A stretch of 64,000 bases of DNA, taken from NCBI RefSeq assembly GCF_000002995.4, contig NW_025062477.1, forward strand, positions 7,040,649 through 7,104,648, written 5' to 3'. Below the pieces are notes generated by a model, which saw only the letters and a list, made by a program, of their open reading frames with translations, had not been told where the DNA came from and did not search any database. The stretch comes from Brugia malayi. Its lineage: Eukaryota; Nematoda; Chromadorea; Rhabditida; Onchocercidae. Below, piece after piece: positions 37,483 through 49,500 of this stretch (position 1 is its first letter; each line of letters begins with the position of its first letter). The translations under genes and the position numbers were made by a program.

Positions 37483-39454
37483 TCAAAATACAGATTTGAA
37501 AAAGTTTGAAATTTTTTAACAATTTTGACTTTCTCTGCTGTACTTATTACGATTCTTACAGTATTTACTTCCAAACTAATTGTGAATGCAACAATTTCAC
37601 TTCGTTTTTTTTGCGCCAGATGTTTTCATCGGTATAATTCCCTAAAAAAAGTATAATGAATTCGACGATTATTAAACGCAGCAGAACGAATGAAATTATT
37701 TCTTTAGCAGTAAACAAAAAAAGAAAAGAACTAAGAACAAAAATCACTTCTGTAGTAATATCTCTAAAAAGTGACCGATGTGATTAGGTGATGAATCATC
37801 GCCCGAATTCCTTAATTAAGTACAACGGTATCTAAACTATAAGCAAAGAAGAGAGGGGAAAAAGAAGTCCTAAATGAGAGAGACATCAAGGTGATAAGGA
37901 CTTCCTTTGGTCACAATAAACAATACAATGTAGACGTTGACGTATCCTCGCAAGCTTAAAGCGTCAGTTGGTTAGATTGTCAGTGTTTTGATCAGTATAT
38001 TTTCTCAACTTGCTGAGAGCTTCCGGAAATGTGTCCTGTTCTGTTTTAACACATCCGGCTTAGTTGCACTTCTACAATAACAGATGAAGTAATTTAAAAT
38101 TGTAAGTTTGAAATTAGAAAGCCGAAAAACTAATTATAATTAGCGGTAATAACAAATATTTTATTGTCAGAGAAAATTTTAGTCTTTTAGTATGACAAAC
38201 TGAAACTTGAACTTAAGCTTAAAATATACTTACATAAAATGGATAGACAGAGAGTGCGTATGTGAAAATTTTGAAATATATGAAGTAGTTTCACAATAAA
38301 CTGAAAATTTGTTGCTGTTGTGAGAAACAAAATGGAATTTGTGATAACAATATTTCGGAAAAATTGATGCAAAGTTCCGGAAAGGATTAATCCAGCTGTG
38401 TGATGCCTGTCTAATCCACAGATAGAAAAAGGAGAAGTGTGAATCAGAATGCAACTGAGGTTATAAAATGACGAAGCGATCAATAAATTAGATACAATTA
38501 TCATAATTGCTGCGCCACAATTTTTTTAAAAAAGTCATCTGTGAGTTACTATTTTCGAGGAAAATCATTAGTATCATCGATTGTTTCGTCTTTTACAATT
38601 ATATTTAAAACAAAATGAAAAGAAGAATTCTAGTAATCACAGTTACTTTAAAAGCAAACATTAAATATACTATGAGGAGCTACCATAACTCAAATGGTTA
38701 GTTTACTAATTAACCATGATAACTAATTCTAAACTGCTGTAAAATATTAGTTGAAATTAAAACTGTAAAAAGACACCCATTCAGACATTCTTTACTTTAT
38801 AGCACAGTCAATTGATGAATGATTAATCAATCATATATCAAAATTTTGAAGTTCTAAAATTTGACTATTTGTTTATTTATTTATTTAGTTTTTTTTTTTT
38901 TTTTTTGAAATTGATGCATTTTTTTGAACTCTTAATACAATTTAAAATAGTGTCATCGATTTTATGGTCTGCGTCAAAGCAACATCATCATGTCATAAAC
39001 ATGGAGAATTTGCATTTGTCGTTTACCGATAGCTAGTTAATCAAACTAGTGAAGTTTAGAGGGAGGAATAATGTCGATAACAATCATTACCTCTGGAACT
39101 TTCGACTACTAGTAAAGTTAGAAGTTGGAATAAATATCTCGAAGCATTCTCATCTGGTACTCTGAGTAACATCAGATAAAACGACACTTTTCATTATAAA
39201 GTAAGTGAAATAATCATGCCGTAAATAAACACAGAAAGATCGATCAAACAAAAATCTTCTGGAATTTTAGAGAGATCCAATGGTGGCATTGGTGCTGTTG
39301 TAATATGGATTCGTTTTTTTTTTCTTTTTTTTTCTGTTACGGTGACTCACAACAAATATGTCATAGAGCAGATGTAGTCAGGATAGAATGAAGAGGACGA
39401 GGTGTGCGACTGACTGACTGACCGTGCGAGAAGGAAGAATTCGAGGGAAGGCAA

Positions 39455-39482
39455 GGGAAGGGAAGGGAAGGGTAGGGTAGGG
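39455..39482 (+). other. G-quadruplex-type motif
   Basis: Six GGG runs separated by two-base AA or TA loops, with more GGG and GG just upstream. This is far from the local AT-rich composition and meets the usual pattern for an intramolecular G-quadruplex. It lies about 2 kb upstream of the distal vab-10 ATG, on the strand opposite to the coding strand. Confidence 0.75.
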
Positions 39483-40846
39483 TAGAAAACGGGGATGCGT
39501 GTTGTGATTTCATTTCAATTTTGATGGCTTTTTCCATTTTACACGATAGTTATTGCCATGTAAGTTTGTGATAGCGATTTCCAAGCGTCTCGTTTCACCT
39601 ACTACTTCCAGAAAGTGGCTGGGGATGATCTGAATAATCATTGTCTGTCTGATTAACAGTAAAAAGTTCACCTTTATTTTAAAGTTGCTAACTTCATATC
39701 AAAGTTTGTATGTGAAAATTCAGATTTTCATCAGATTTCTTCAGTAATATATCATCAGTAGTCTCTCTTACCAATTAAAATATTAAAATATGACGAATGA
39801 TCTCTAAAAAAAATTTTTTTTAAAAAAAAAGATAAAGAGATAAAAATAAAAAGGTCACATCCAAATGAATAAAAAATAAGGACCATAATCACATGAACCA
39901 AATTAATCTTTAACGAAACAGAATTTGAAGGTCTTATAGAACTTGCAACCATTTTTTAAATATGTTTTTAACAGATAAGAAGGACAACAATGGATGACAG
40001 TTTATCCTCGAAGTTTTGAATTCGTAGAAAAGTGATCTCGGAAATATTTCACTTTCTTTTTTTCTTCACTTCATTTTTATCTTTTGTTGCTGTTTGAAAT
40101 AAAGGTGAAAATCGAGAGTGAACGCATACAACCAATACATCCTTTCATGTCGAATTAAGGAATTCTGACAAATTTCCAAAATTTCTAGTAATTCAGCAAA
40201 TCTAAAGAATACGATCATTGCATAGTGTTTAAGTTATAATAATTCCATACTGATTTGGCTACCAGTCATATTCTCAACAGTCATAATTCGGGCAGACGAC
40301 GCATGAAGCAGACGACAACATACCTTCCTCCTTCTTAAATTATGAACATAGTTTTATGAAATTTATATTTGATCATTGACAGTGATTTATTTGTGTCGAC
40401 ATATTCGAAGAAAGCTGCAAGCACAGATATGGCTATAGTATTAAAGAAAAGCTTACTCAGATCTGATGAATGGATTATCGCATTGTCAATTATCAAAAAT
40501 GTCTTTTACCCTTCCGGTAAATCCAATGATACTTCTGAATTATATTTGTTATGATTTTGTACAGCATACAATATTCTCAAAAGCAAAGTAAGTTATAAAA
40601 ATTGTCAAAAATGATTTAAACCAAATATTTGGACACATGAAATAAATGAAAAGCTAGATAAATGACATATTAAGAAATTACTTCGTTAAAAACTACAAGA
40701 AAATTGAAAACAAAACAGAAATAAAAGGAAATATAATAATATCTATATAATTTTTCAAATTATTAAAAAGAAAGAAATTGAAAAATAAAATTTCCAGATT
40801 AAAATAGGAAGATATGAGCAGAAGTAGGATAGTGGTGAAAATCTAT

Positions 40847-41208
40847 AGAATGTCGTACAGATCCGATCAATCTGTGATGATCGAGAGCACAGCTAGTTTT
40901 TAGCATCGCATGAGGATGTACGTCAATCGGTTTGTATGACAAAGAAGTAAAAACGGATTTAACTTCTCCGGCCTCCCTGTTGATTATTTGCTTAAAGTGA
41001 GAATGAATGATATGTTGCTGTCATAATTCGTTTACACTGAATTTTCTCATAAATGTGTCCAATCCCGATCATTTTAATTGCTAATTTTAAACGGGATATT
41101 ATAAACTTTCTTAAACTAAAATAAAAATATAAAATACTTTCTTAAATCAAAATAAATAAAGTGCACTTTTAATGATCAGAAGAATGTCGTACAGATCCGA
41201 TCAATCTG
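40847..41208. repeat. 28-bp exact direct repeat pair
   Basis: The same 28 bases, containing GTCGTACAGATCCGATCAAT, occur at 40847-40874 and 41181-41208. They are not low-complexity, and flanks diverge at once. Confidence 0.85.
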
Positions 41209-43916
41209 ATGAAGTATTGACAATCTTCTGAACTCTCTCCATTATATTTGGTAAAAAGTGAAAGTGTCAGTAAATAGAATGCCAATCTGTTTAGTGGATA
41301 ATATGCCAATGAAAATTTTTGTAATTCTTTTGAAATTATTTCAACTAATTTTTATACGTTGAGAAGGTTTAAACTAATTACACGCACAATTTTATACGTT
41401 GAGAAGGTGAGCTGTTAAGTTAATAATTATTAAAATTAAGAACAGTGATGAAGTAAAAGCCATGAGGAGTCATGAAATGAGAGGCAACACTATCAGAATT
41501 TAAACATTATATTGTTCACAATTATCTTTAATTTTGGCTGAAATCCGTAATCTTTTACTGCTGAACCTTTGATTAGTAAAATAAAAGTGTTTTTACCGTT
41601 ACGCTAAAGAAGAATGCAAATACAATGCAGATTACTAATAATCTTTATAATATTTGTTTTTTGTATGCATTTCTAGCTTTTATTGTTTTTCAGAATAAAG
41701 GTCATGGACTGATATAGTATTTCGAGGAAAAAACAGCAGGAAAGTTACAGTTAGTCTAGAAAAGTGAAAAATATTGAATATTGTCAACATAAAACTGGTT
41801 GGGAAGAGTACAATTTTGATAAATTCAAAACATTGAATATAAATTTAAAATGGAATTATTGTTGTGATTAATCCGGAGGCAATTTCAAATTTAATTTTAA
41901 ATCCCGAAAAGAAATGGTGTTCCAAAATTGAGTTTTGATTGAATAATTTGAAGCAATTGTAATTGAGAAATGGAACCTACAAATCTCATACATTTGAAAA
42001 AGATTAAAATAAACATAAGCAAAGCTTAACCGCATTTTATAAAATTTGAATTTATAGTACAAATGACTGCAGTAATCAATTTATTCCCTATTTAGAGCAT
42101 TTAGTCGAAAATAATAAACTTTTAGTTTAAAAATTTTTTTTTAGAAAGAAATTGCATTTTTGCATCGAATAATTTGTTTTAATATCAAGGAGCGGTAGTA
42201 GCAGTGGAGAGGTGGTAAACTCCGAATTCATTTTTTCAGATAAGTTGTCTATGAGCTTAAGAAAAAAAGAACAACTGAAAATATGAAAACAACATATTAC
42301 ATCGTTACATATTTAATCAGAATCGCTCATCATTCAGTGCAGTAGGGAAGAGCAAAAGTCAGTTACGTGTCGGTGTTATCAAAAAAATCTAGGATATCCA
42401 TGTTAGACAGAAAACCAAACAAATCAATATGAATGATCATGACTTAGAGAGTAAACAAAATATTTGGGAATGCATTAAAATGTGAAGAAATGCGTCGTCA
42501 TTGCAAATTGTACGTACATTTTGAAAGAAACTCCATTGTTAATCAACCATCGATTAAATCACTGACAGAAAACGATTTGCCTCCTATTCTCTCTTTTTAT
42601 TCAATTCTGCCTCATTAATTCTCTCTTTTCAATTCATTTGGAACATTTTAAATCAGACTTTCTAAATGAATTCGAAAACATTTCACAATGAAATACTTAT
42701 CATCCTAAAGGAATATTTCAATTCTCATTCATCAATGGGAAAAATCACTGAATCAAAATGAAAAAGAGATTTTGTCCATCAGTACTTAAAGAATACTTGC
42801 AAACCAGCATTTAATAAAAATTCAAGAGTCATCAAAAGCAAAATCTACAGAATAATTTAAAGTCTAAATGAAAAAAAAAAAAAAAAAAAAAGAAAACAGG
42901 TAGTACTAGAATTTCTTTTTGAATTCTTTTTTAGAACTCTACTCTCTAGCTTGAAACAAAATATAATGATATAATGAGATGTAGAATTAAGCTTCAGATC
43001 TTCTTATTCATGAAGATCAACATAATGAGGAGTTTCGAATAACTGTTATCATTAACAACTAAAAGGATGTCAGTTTTTGCTTTTGTCCATAAAATCATCA
43101 CGAGCTCATTTTCCTTTATGTTCCAGAAGACATCCTCTGAAGCTCACAAAATCATTTTATTTTGAATTGCCCACAATAAATCAGAAAAAACAGAAAGCAA
43201 TTAAAATCAAACTACAAAATCGTAGGGAAATATATAAAAATACCTCCCCATTACAGTTAAATATTTTGCAATGATAGCTGTCAGATATTGACGGGAAAAA
43301 GTGATAAGACTCGAGAAAAGGGAAAGAAATAAACCAACGAGAAGTGTGTGACGTTGAAACATGCGGAAAGTGTCAATGTCCGTGTGGCAATTATTTGCAA
43401 GTAAACAGGTGACAGACAGTGTGTGCATGTTGATGATGTATAGTGTTTGTGTTACCTAGATTGAATGGTAAAGTACCGAGAATGATGAGATGAACGATGG
43501 CTCACCACTAGAATATTTAGTATCTCGGATGTTGCTGTCCCATAATTTCATCGTTCATTGCATGCAACGGGGATGCGAGGACAATCGAGATTAAAAATTC
43601 CGATAGGCGGAGAGTGGGGTAGAGAATTGTTGTAAAGTTCCAGGTTGGAACAGAACTGACTTTGTATGTTCTGTAAACTGAGATTGATTTGAATGGTTTG
43701 ATTTTAGACAGCAGGGATTCCCCGAAGTGTCTTAAACTTTTGGTGGATTAAGTTATATATCTATTTAAACCTTTTGATACCTTAGAAGTAAGTGAGTTCA
43801 TCATTAGCAGACTGGAATATTTTTCGGGTAGGTCATAGTCTTGGATTTTTCATTAGCATCATTCCTTTTGTTCTTTTATTGAACCTATTTGAATATTATC
43901 GATTTTGAAATAGGAT

Positions 43917-46566
43917 ATGGAAAAAGCGATCAATTCAATCGGTCCTAGTCAACCCTCTATCAAGAAGACGAATAAAACAACATTTAACAAGGATATTTCC
44001 AAAATTGATAGGCTGGTTAAACTGTATAAGGTACGTACGTGACTATAGTGCGTGTGTGTGTAATAGCATTAAGATGTAGTTAGAATAGATGTTATATTTC
44101 ACACTTCTTCTTTGACTATTTGTAAAGAAACTATGAAGTGTGTGAAGCGATTACTTATTTACTTATGTCTGCCGTTCAACTGTTGTAAAAATATATTTTC
44201 CAACAGCATGAAGTCAGAGAGAATCAAATTTTGGAAGCTTCCAATGATTGGGTAGATAATGTTGTTAATCTTCTAAAATCATACGAACATAAGTGATCTA
44301 AACAACAAATAAAATAACTTGTTGAAGGTAGTGCTTTTTTTGTGGTGCTGTTGTATACTTTTTTAAAGTACAAATTTGTTTCTTAATTTTTTACTAAGGG
44401 AGGCAATTATTTCTTATATTTGATATATTAAACTTTGAGGTATTAGTGTACTTGTAGCAATTGAGATTGGCAATAACGAAACTGGAGAAACGTGAAGTAT
44501 CTTTTGGTGAAGATTACGATGAACAATTTGAAGAAGCTTGCAACAGACGTCTGCTAAAACTTACACAGAAGCATTTACGTATACATAAGTATTTGGTTCG
44601 GAAAGGGATTTTTGTGAATGACACAGGCGAAACCATGTAAGTTATGCTTTATTTGTCTGTTATATTTATAGTTCCTACATTCGAATATTTTAGATGCAAA
44701 GGAAATATTTGTTGGAGGAAATGTTTCATTTATGTCAACATAAAGCATTTTCAAGAATTATTTTGTATGGCATAGAGCGATTGCTTGAGTTTTCTGTTTT
44801 TGCAACAAAATATTTTTGTCTTTTTGAGAAAAAAAAATGTTTTGTAGCTTTCCGGATGTGAAGCCAAAGCTAATGATAACTTCAACAGGTGTTGAAGATC
44901 TGAACATACTTTTGACTGAATATGTTAATCAAGAAACTGACTCTGAAGTTTTGGGCTGTAAAGTACGAATACCTTACAAGTAAGTTATCAAATCATTGCT
45001 TGTTTGAATTATTTTCTGAGAATATGTGGTATAAGCTGTTCCATTTTAACTCATTTGAAATTTTCAGACATGTTACTGTGAACGACGTGAAGATGCTGGT
45101 AGAGAAATTAAAGGAAACGAACAATCAACTTTTTCGAGATGATCCTTTGGAATTCGGTGAGTGTGGAATCTTCACAGTTGGAAATAATCAAAAGTTTACT
45201 GGCTTGTATTTTTTGAGTTTCAGCGTTTATTTCTAGATCAGTTGATTCAGAATATTGCATGCGAAGTAAATAAATTGGTGAAGCGGTTCATTGAAGATAA
45301 TCACCGGATGGGTCTTGCCGATTGGGTGGTTTCAGGTATAATGAATATTTTAATTTAGTCTCATATCTTGTTTCGTTATTGCAAAATACCAGCTTACTCG
45401 TACTGCATAGCTTGTTAACTGCACTGAGCATGCATTCGAGTAATTTTCTATCCACATCCCGTTTATTCTTTATTGAGTTTTACTGCTGCCATCTTTTTCA
45501 GATCAAGCAAGTGAATGTGGAAATCTCCCTTCTACGTCAGCTGATGTAGATGCTATAGAAGATAGAGAACATTCGTTGAACGTTCCAACTTGGGATATTG
45601 CTAATATAGTAATTCTTTGAAAAGAAGTTAATAAGTAGTTGGTGATGAATACAAATGTAGGAAATATTTTTGATTTAAATGACTGTGTCCACTTCTTCAA
45701 CCATAAAACATAGGATGCTAATTCTTATATCATATTTCGTTCGTGAATTATATTATGCAGTATTAGAAATTTTTTCTTTAATGATGGGTATTGTATAAAA
45801 AAGTCATGACCTGAAAATGAAACAGGTATAAATCAACTAAATAGTAATTTATGAAAATTGTTATACAGTGATTTCTTACTATGCAGAAAGTGTTCAAATA
45901 GAATTTATGCTTTATAGGAATTGCATGAGGCATGTGGTCGAGGCGAACTGGACTGTCCGGAACCTGAAAGCAGTGGCGATATAGATGATACTGAAATGTC
46001 GCCGACCGCTGATGAGGAGGAAGACGGAGAGGAATGCGAGGATGACACTCAAAATAGTGTATCATTTTGTTTTCATTCAGAAAATTTCTTTGCACGTGGT
46101 TTAAATGCAGTTCATTACCAATTCATATTTGTTGACATCTTAGGCAAACTACTAGATCTAATTGCATCGAGGACATGGATTGAACATTCTTTTAATTTAA
46201 TTTAATTCAAATAGCTCTTAAATCAGGTTTAATTTTTTCCAGAATTTCTAATTTTGTATGTGGCATCAAGTAGTTATTGTTCTGTAGGCTAATGAAGATA
46301 TGGAGAATAAAAATAACAAGTCTGATGACAGTTGCTGCATTGTTGAAGAACGAGTACATGGAAAGGGCGAGAGAAGTGACGACAGTGATTGCTGCATAAT
46401 AGAAGGTGACGAAAAGGCGATTTTAGAAAGTTTTATTAACGAAGATATCGAAAACAAAGATGCACATTCAGTGAATGATGCAGATCTTTCGGAAAATGGA
46501 AAGGAGCATACGGAATTGGATGGAATAGTTAATGATGATGACGATTGTTGTATTATCGAGGACTAA
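43917..46566 (+). CDS. DAXX-like acidic protein with C-terminal SUMO-interacting motifs
   Basis: Nine-exon gene: 43917-44030, 44207-44292, 44458 (or 44466)-44636, 44848-44979, 45068-45156, 45237-45335, 45502-45608, 45918-46058, 46288-46566 (stop TAA). The start ATG follows an in-frame TAG. The first part is helical (SKIDRLVKLYK, DWVDNVVNLLKSY, TKLEKREVSFGEDYDEQFEE), then VRIPYKHVTVNDVKMLVEKL and VNKLVKRFIEDN. An acidic Ser/Glu/Asp stretch follows, then three D/E-CCI[IV]-E motifs. Helical core, acidic tract, C-terminal SUMO-interacting motif is the layout of DAXX, the H3.3 chaperone partner of ATRX, and the KLEKREVSF region resembles the start of its histone-binding domain. Identity is tentative; a nematode-specific nuclear protein is the alternative. 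The exon 2/3 join is unsettled: TAG|CAA at 44458 breaks phase with the AA|GTGATC donor, while GAG|A at 44466 keeps it. Confidence 0.6.
46288..46566 (+). CDS. Last exon of DAXX-like gene, three SUMO-interacting-type motifs
   Basis: Encodes 92 acidic residues starting ANEDMENKNN. Three near-identical motifs occur: DDSCCIVEE (46324-46350), DSDCCIIEG (46381-46407) and DDDDCCIIED (46534-46563), the last directly before the stop. A hydrophobic C-C-I-I/V core flanked by acidic residues fits SUMO-interacting motifs, though Cys in the first positions is unusual. The three copies probably bind SUMO chains or multi-SUMO proteins. Confidence 0.7.
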   Translation, partial: ANEDMENKNNKSDDSCCIVEERVHGKGERSDDSDCCIIEGDEKAILESFINEDIENKDAHSVNDADLSENGKEHTELDGIVNDDDDCCIIED

Positions 46567-49500
46567 TATTGGTATTTGTTGTATCACATTATTAAAACAG
46601 TATTTAACAAATTCTTAAAAACTGGGTTTGTTCTTATTAGAAGTTCTATCCCGTTTTCGTTTTCTCCAGTTCCTTCGGAAAGTTTTTTTTTTCATTTTAA
46701 AAGCTCGTTTTACAAGGTGTGCCAATCTGCTTTTGAGAACTCCATAATAATTGTTATTGTGTTTTGTCAGTCGTAATTCCGGACTGTTAAACTGCAAAAG
46801 TAGATTGTATTAAAAAAAATTTTAGCGTTATTTGTAGTTTATTTGTATTCTGATTACTATGGCCTCTTAAGTTTCTAAATTTTTGTAAAATAGACAGCTT
46901 TTGCCTCCACCGATATACTTTCCCACGTTTAAAATTCTATTTCGATATCAAAAACGATTCCATCAATTTCTATTAAAAGTAAGGAGATCAGTCTTATTTT
47001 CCTTATTGTATTGTTATAACATGTATCTTTATGTTAGGGTTTGAAGAGTAGTAAAAGGCTGAAAACATTTTATCATCCTGTTACATCCATTGGAAAATAT
47101 CCTGCTGAATGAGTTTTCTGTTACTTGCCGGTGATGCTTAAACAAAAATTGTCTTTTTAGCTTGTTACATATACCATGTACATGCTACGTTAAATATGAT
47201 TACTGAATGTTGACAATTGACTGTTATACGTCCTGTTAAGGGTTTAAAGATCCTGTTTTTCAAAATCTCGTTGGATGAGTTTTCTCATTGTTTGAAAACT
47301 TACGTAAGAGTTGACTCGAAATCGTTTAGGCTTTAATAGAACTGATGTTGGTGGTGCCATTGGGAATTCGTCAAGCAAATTGTTCTCCTTTTTTAATAAA
47401 CAATTTTTTATGGAACAAGTAAACATTGACACATCAATGATTAAAATACACAATTTAATGGTGGAAATGGTGAAGATGATGACAAATGTGATACAGTGTG
47501 AATATATAAACATAAAATGATTATTCGGTGATCCATTCATTATTTAAATTTCTCCTTCAGGTTTTTTTGGAAGGATAAAGTACTCCAGAACTTTCATTGG
47601 TACCAACTTGTTTCTTTTTATTGAGAGTTGTGTTGATGTTTAAAAGAGTTTAATCTTCATCCTAGGCCTATTGAGTTCCTCGTAGCATTGTCGTGTAGAA
47701 TAAACTGAAAGAAATTGATTAGAGAAGAATGGATAAAATTAGGAGGAATTGAAGTAATTATGATTAAGAATTTCTCGTTTGGCTTATGAGATTTATTGAA
47801 GAATTAAATTTTACCTTAATTTTATTAAGAAATTATCTTTTGCAGCACAAAAATGGTACTGTAGAACGGATTATTCTTGGAACATAATAAATTAATTTAG
47901 CAAAAGTGTTGTTTAGTTTTAATATTACATAGTTTATCAATTTGCGTAGTTTTTTGGTTAATTTACTTCAATACCATCATTCCATCTACATTATTTTTGA
48001 TTAAAATCATCTAAGTCAACTAATTAGTACCATCGAGTTCCAATTAATTTAACATCTATTTGGAGATACAAAATGCTTCGCCATCAACTTGCAAAGTATA
48101 TTCATTCATTTCACATATAATATTTTTTGAAGAAGTTCAACACATAAGAAGCTAGCGCTACATATGCCATAAGATGGCAATGATCTTTTGAATATCGTTG
48201 AATACACATCGGTTACTTCAAACCGATTTACTTTAAGAGAGTATCATTAACATTTCGAATGTCTTAATGAACATTTTGTGTTCCATATGCTTCCAAAACA
48301 TAGCATTAGATTTTTTTTCGCATTTATCTTCAATGAAAAATGATACATTCAATAGAAAAAGGAAATTATTATGGATTGAGTTTTGTTTAGCTTAGATTTT
48401 GTGGGACTCAATTGAGTGCTTTCAAGTTTCGAATTATTGCTGATATATTTAGATTCAAGTTTAAATTGCAGTTTAGTAATATTGTTCGATAGATTTCACG
48501 TAAGTGCGATTTTTTGAGCTTAGACTGCAGATGTGATAGGATAGAAGACAATAATGTACATTATTACCGAAAGAGGAAGACATAAGGTAGAGCAGCTGCT
48601 TCCTACAATATATCGCAGATGTAAAGTTAGTTACTCTCTTTCTCGGTCACTTCATTTATATTTTAGCAAATTAATTTATCGAAAAAAGAAAACTTTATTC
48701 CAATTTGGCCTTTTTCATGCATCTTTAGTTAACTTGAATTGTTGAAATTCAATACATTATCGTACTGTTTTAATCATTTCTAATTATTTCGCTTTCAAAG
48801 TTTTCTTTTGATACGTTGCTAAACAGAGAAAGGCTTCCGAGATAACGACACTTTTCAATCAATAAACGCTTCTCGAAATTGTAATTTGGAAGGGAAAAGA
48901 TTCACATTGAAGGATGATATTTCTTTTCATTAATAATGTCAATTTCTTTAATTACAATGCAAGAGATTGACGATTAAGGGTGATGAATGGACGTTATCAT
49001 AGTTAATCTTGATTATTTCATTTATTTAACGAATGGTACCAAGTATCAGTTAAACAGTATCTTTTCTCCAAACAAATTAAGCTTACTTCTATACTGTGTC
49101 TCCTTGGCTTACTTATATTTCCTGGGATATTTACCGCTTTGTACTGCTCATTTGATATGTATTAAATCTCTCTCATGCAACCATGTTTTCCTGTTTGGTT
49201 GCATGGTAGCAATATTTACTCTTCTGATTTCAAAATAATTTTATAATTATCGAATTATTACTCTTCTTAGGCAATTTCCATTGTCCAGATATTATGGCTT
49301 TTGCTGCAAGATGCTGAAGTGAAAATATTGCATTAAATTATATATGTAAGCTCCATCTTGTTTGAAGGCGTTATTCAATTAATACGTTTTTAACACCGTT
49401 GATTTGCACGGCAAGATCAAAGAGGAAGTTATTGAAGATAAAATGAAGAAAGTTGAGGTGTAGAAGTAAATAATGTTCAATTGGCATAATGTGAAGTTGT

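Larger units (their letters stand above)
37483..43916. other. Divergent intergenic region between vab-10 and the DAXX-like gene
   Basis: 6.4 kb with no convincing gene. It should hold the distal vab-10 promoter (minus) and the promoter of the gene starting at 43917 (plus). Notable items are a G-run cluster at 39455-39482, a 28-bp direct repeat (40847-40874 and 41181-41208), a 19-bp repeat pair (41350-41408), and an A run of over 20 near 42870. A 61-codon plus frame at 40369-40554 has no supporting features. Confidence 0.6.

Noticed and set aside
40369..40554. 61-codon plus frame (MIIDSDLFVS...)
   Set aside because: No splice context, domain or neighbour relation; length is compatible with chance.
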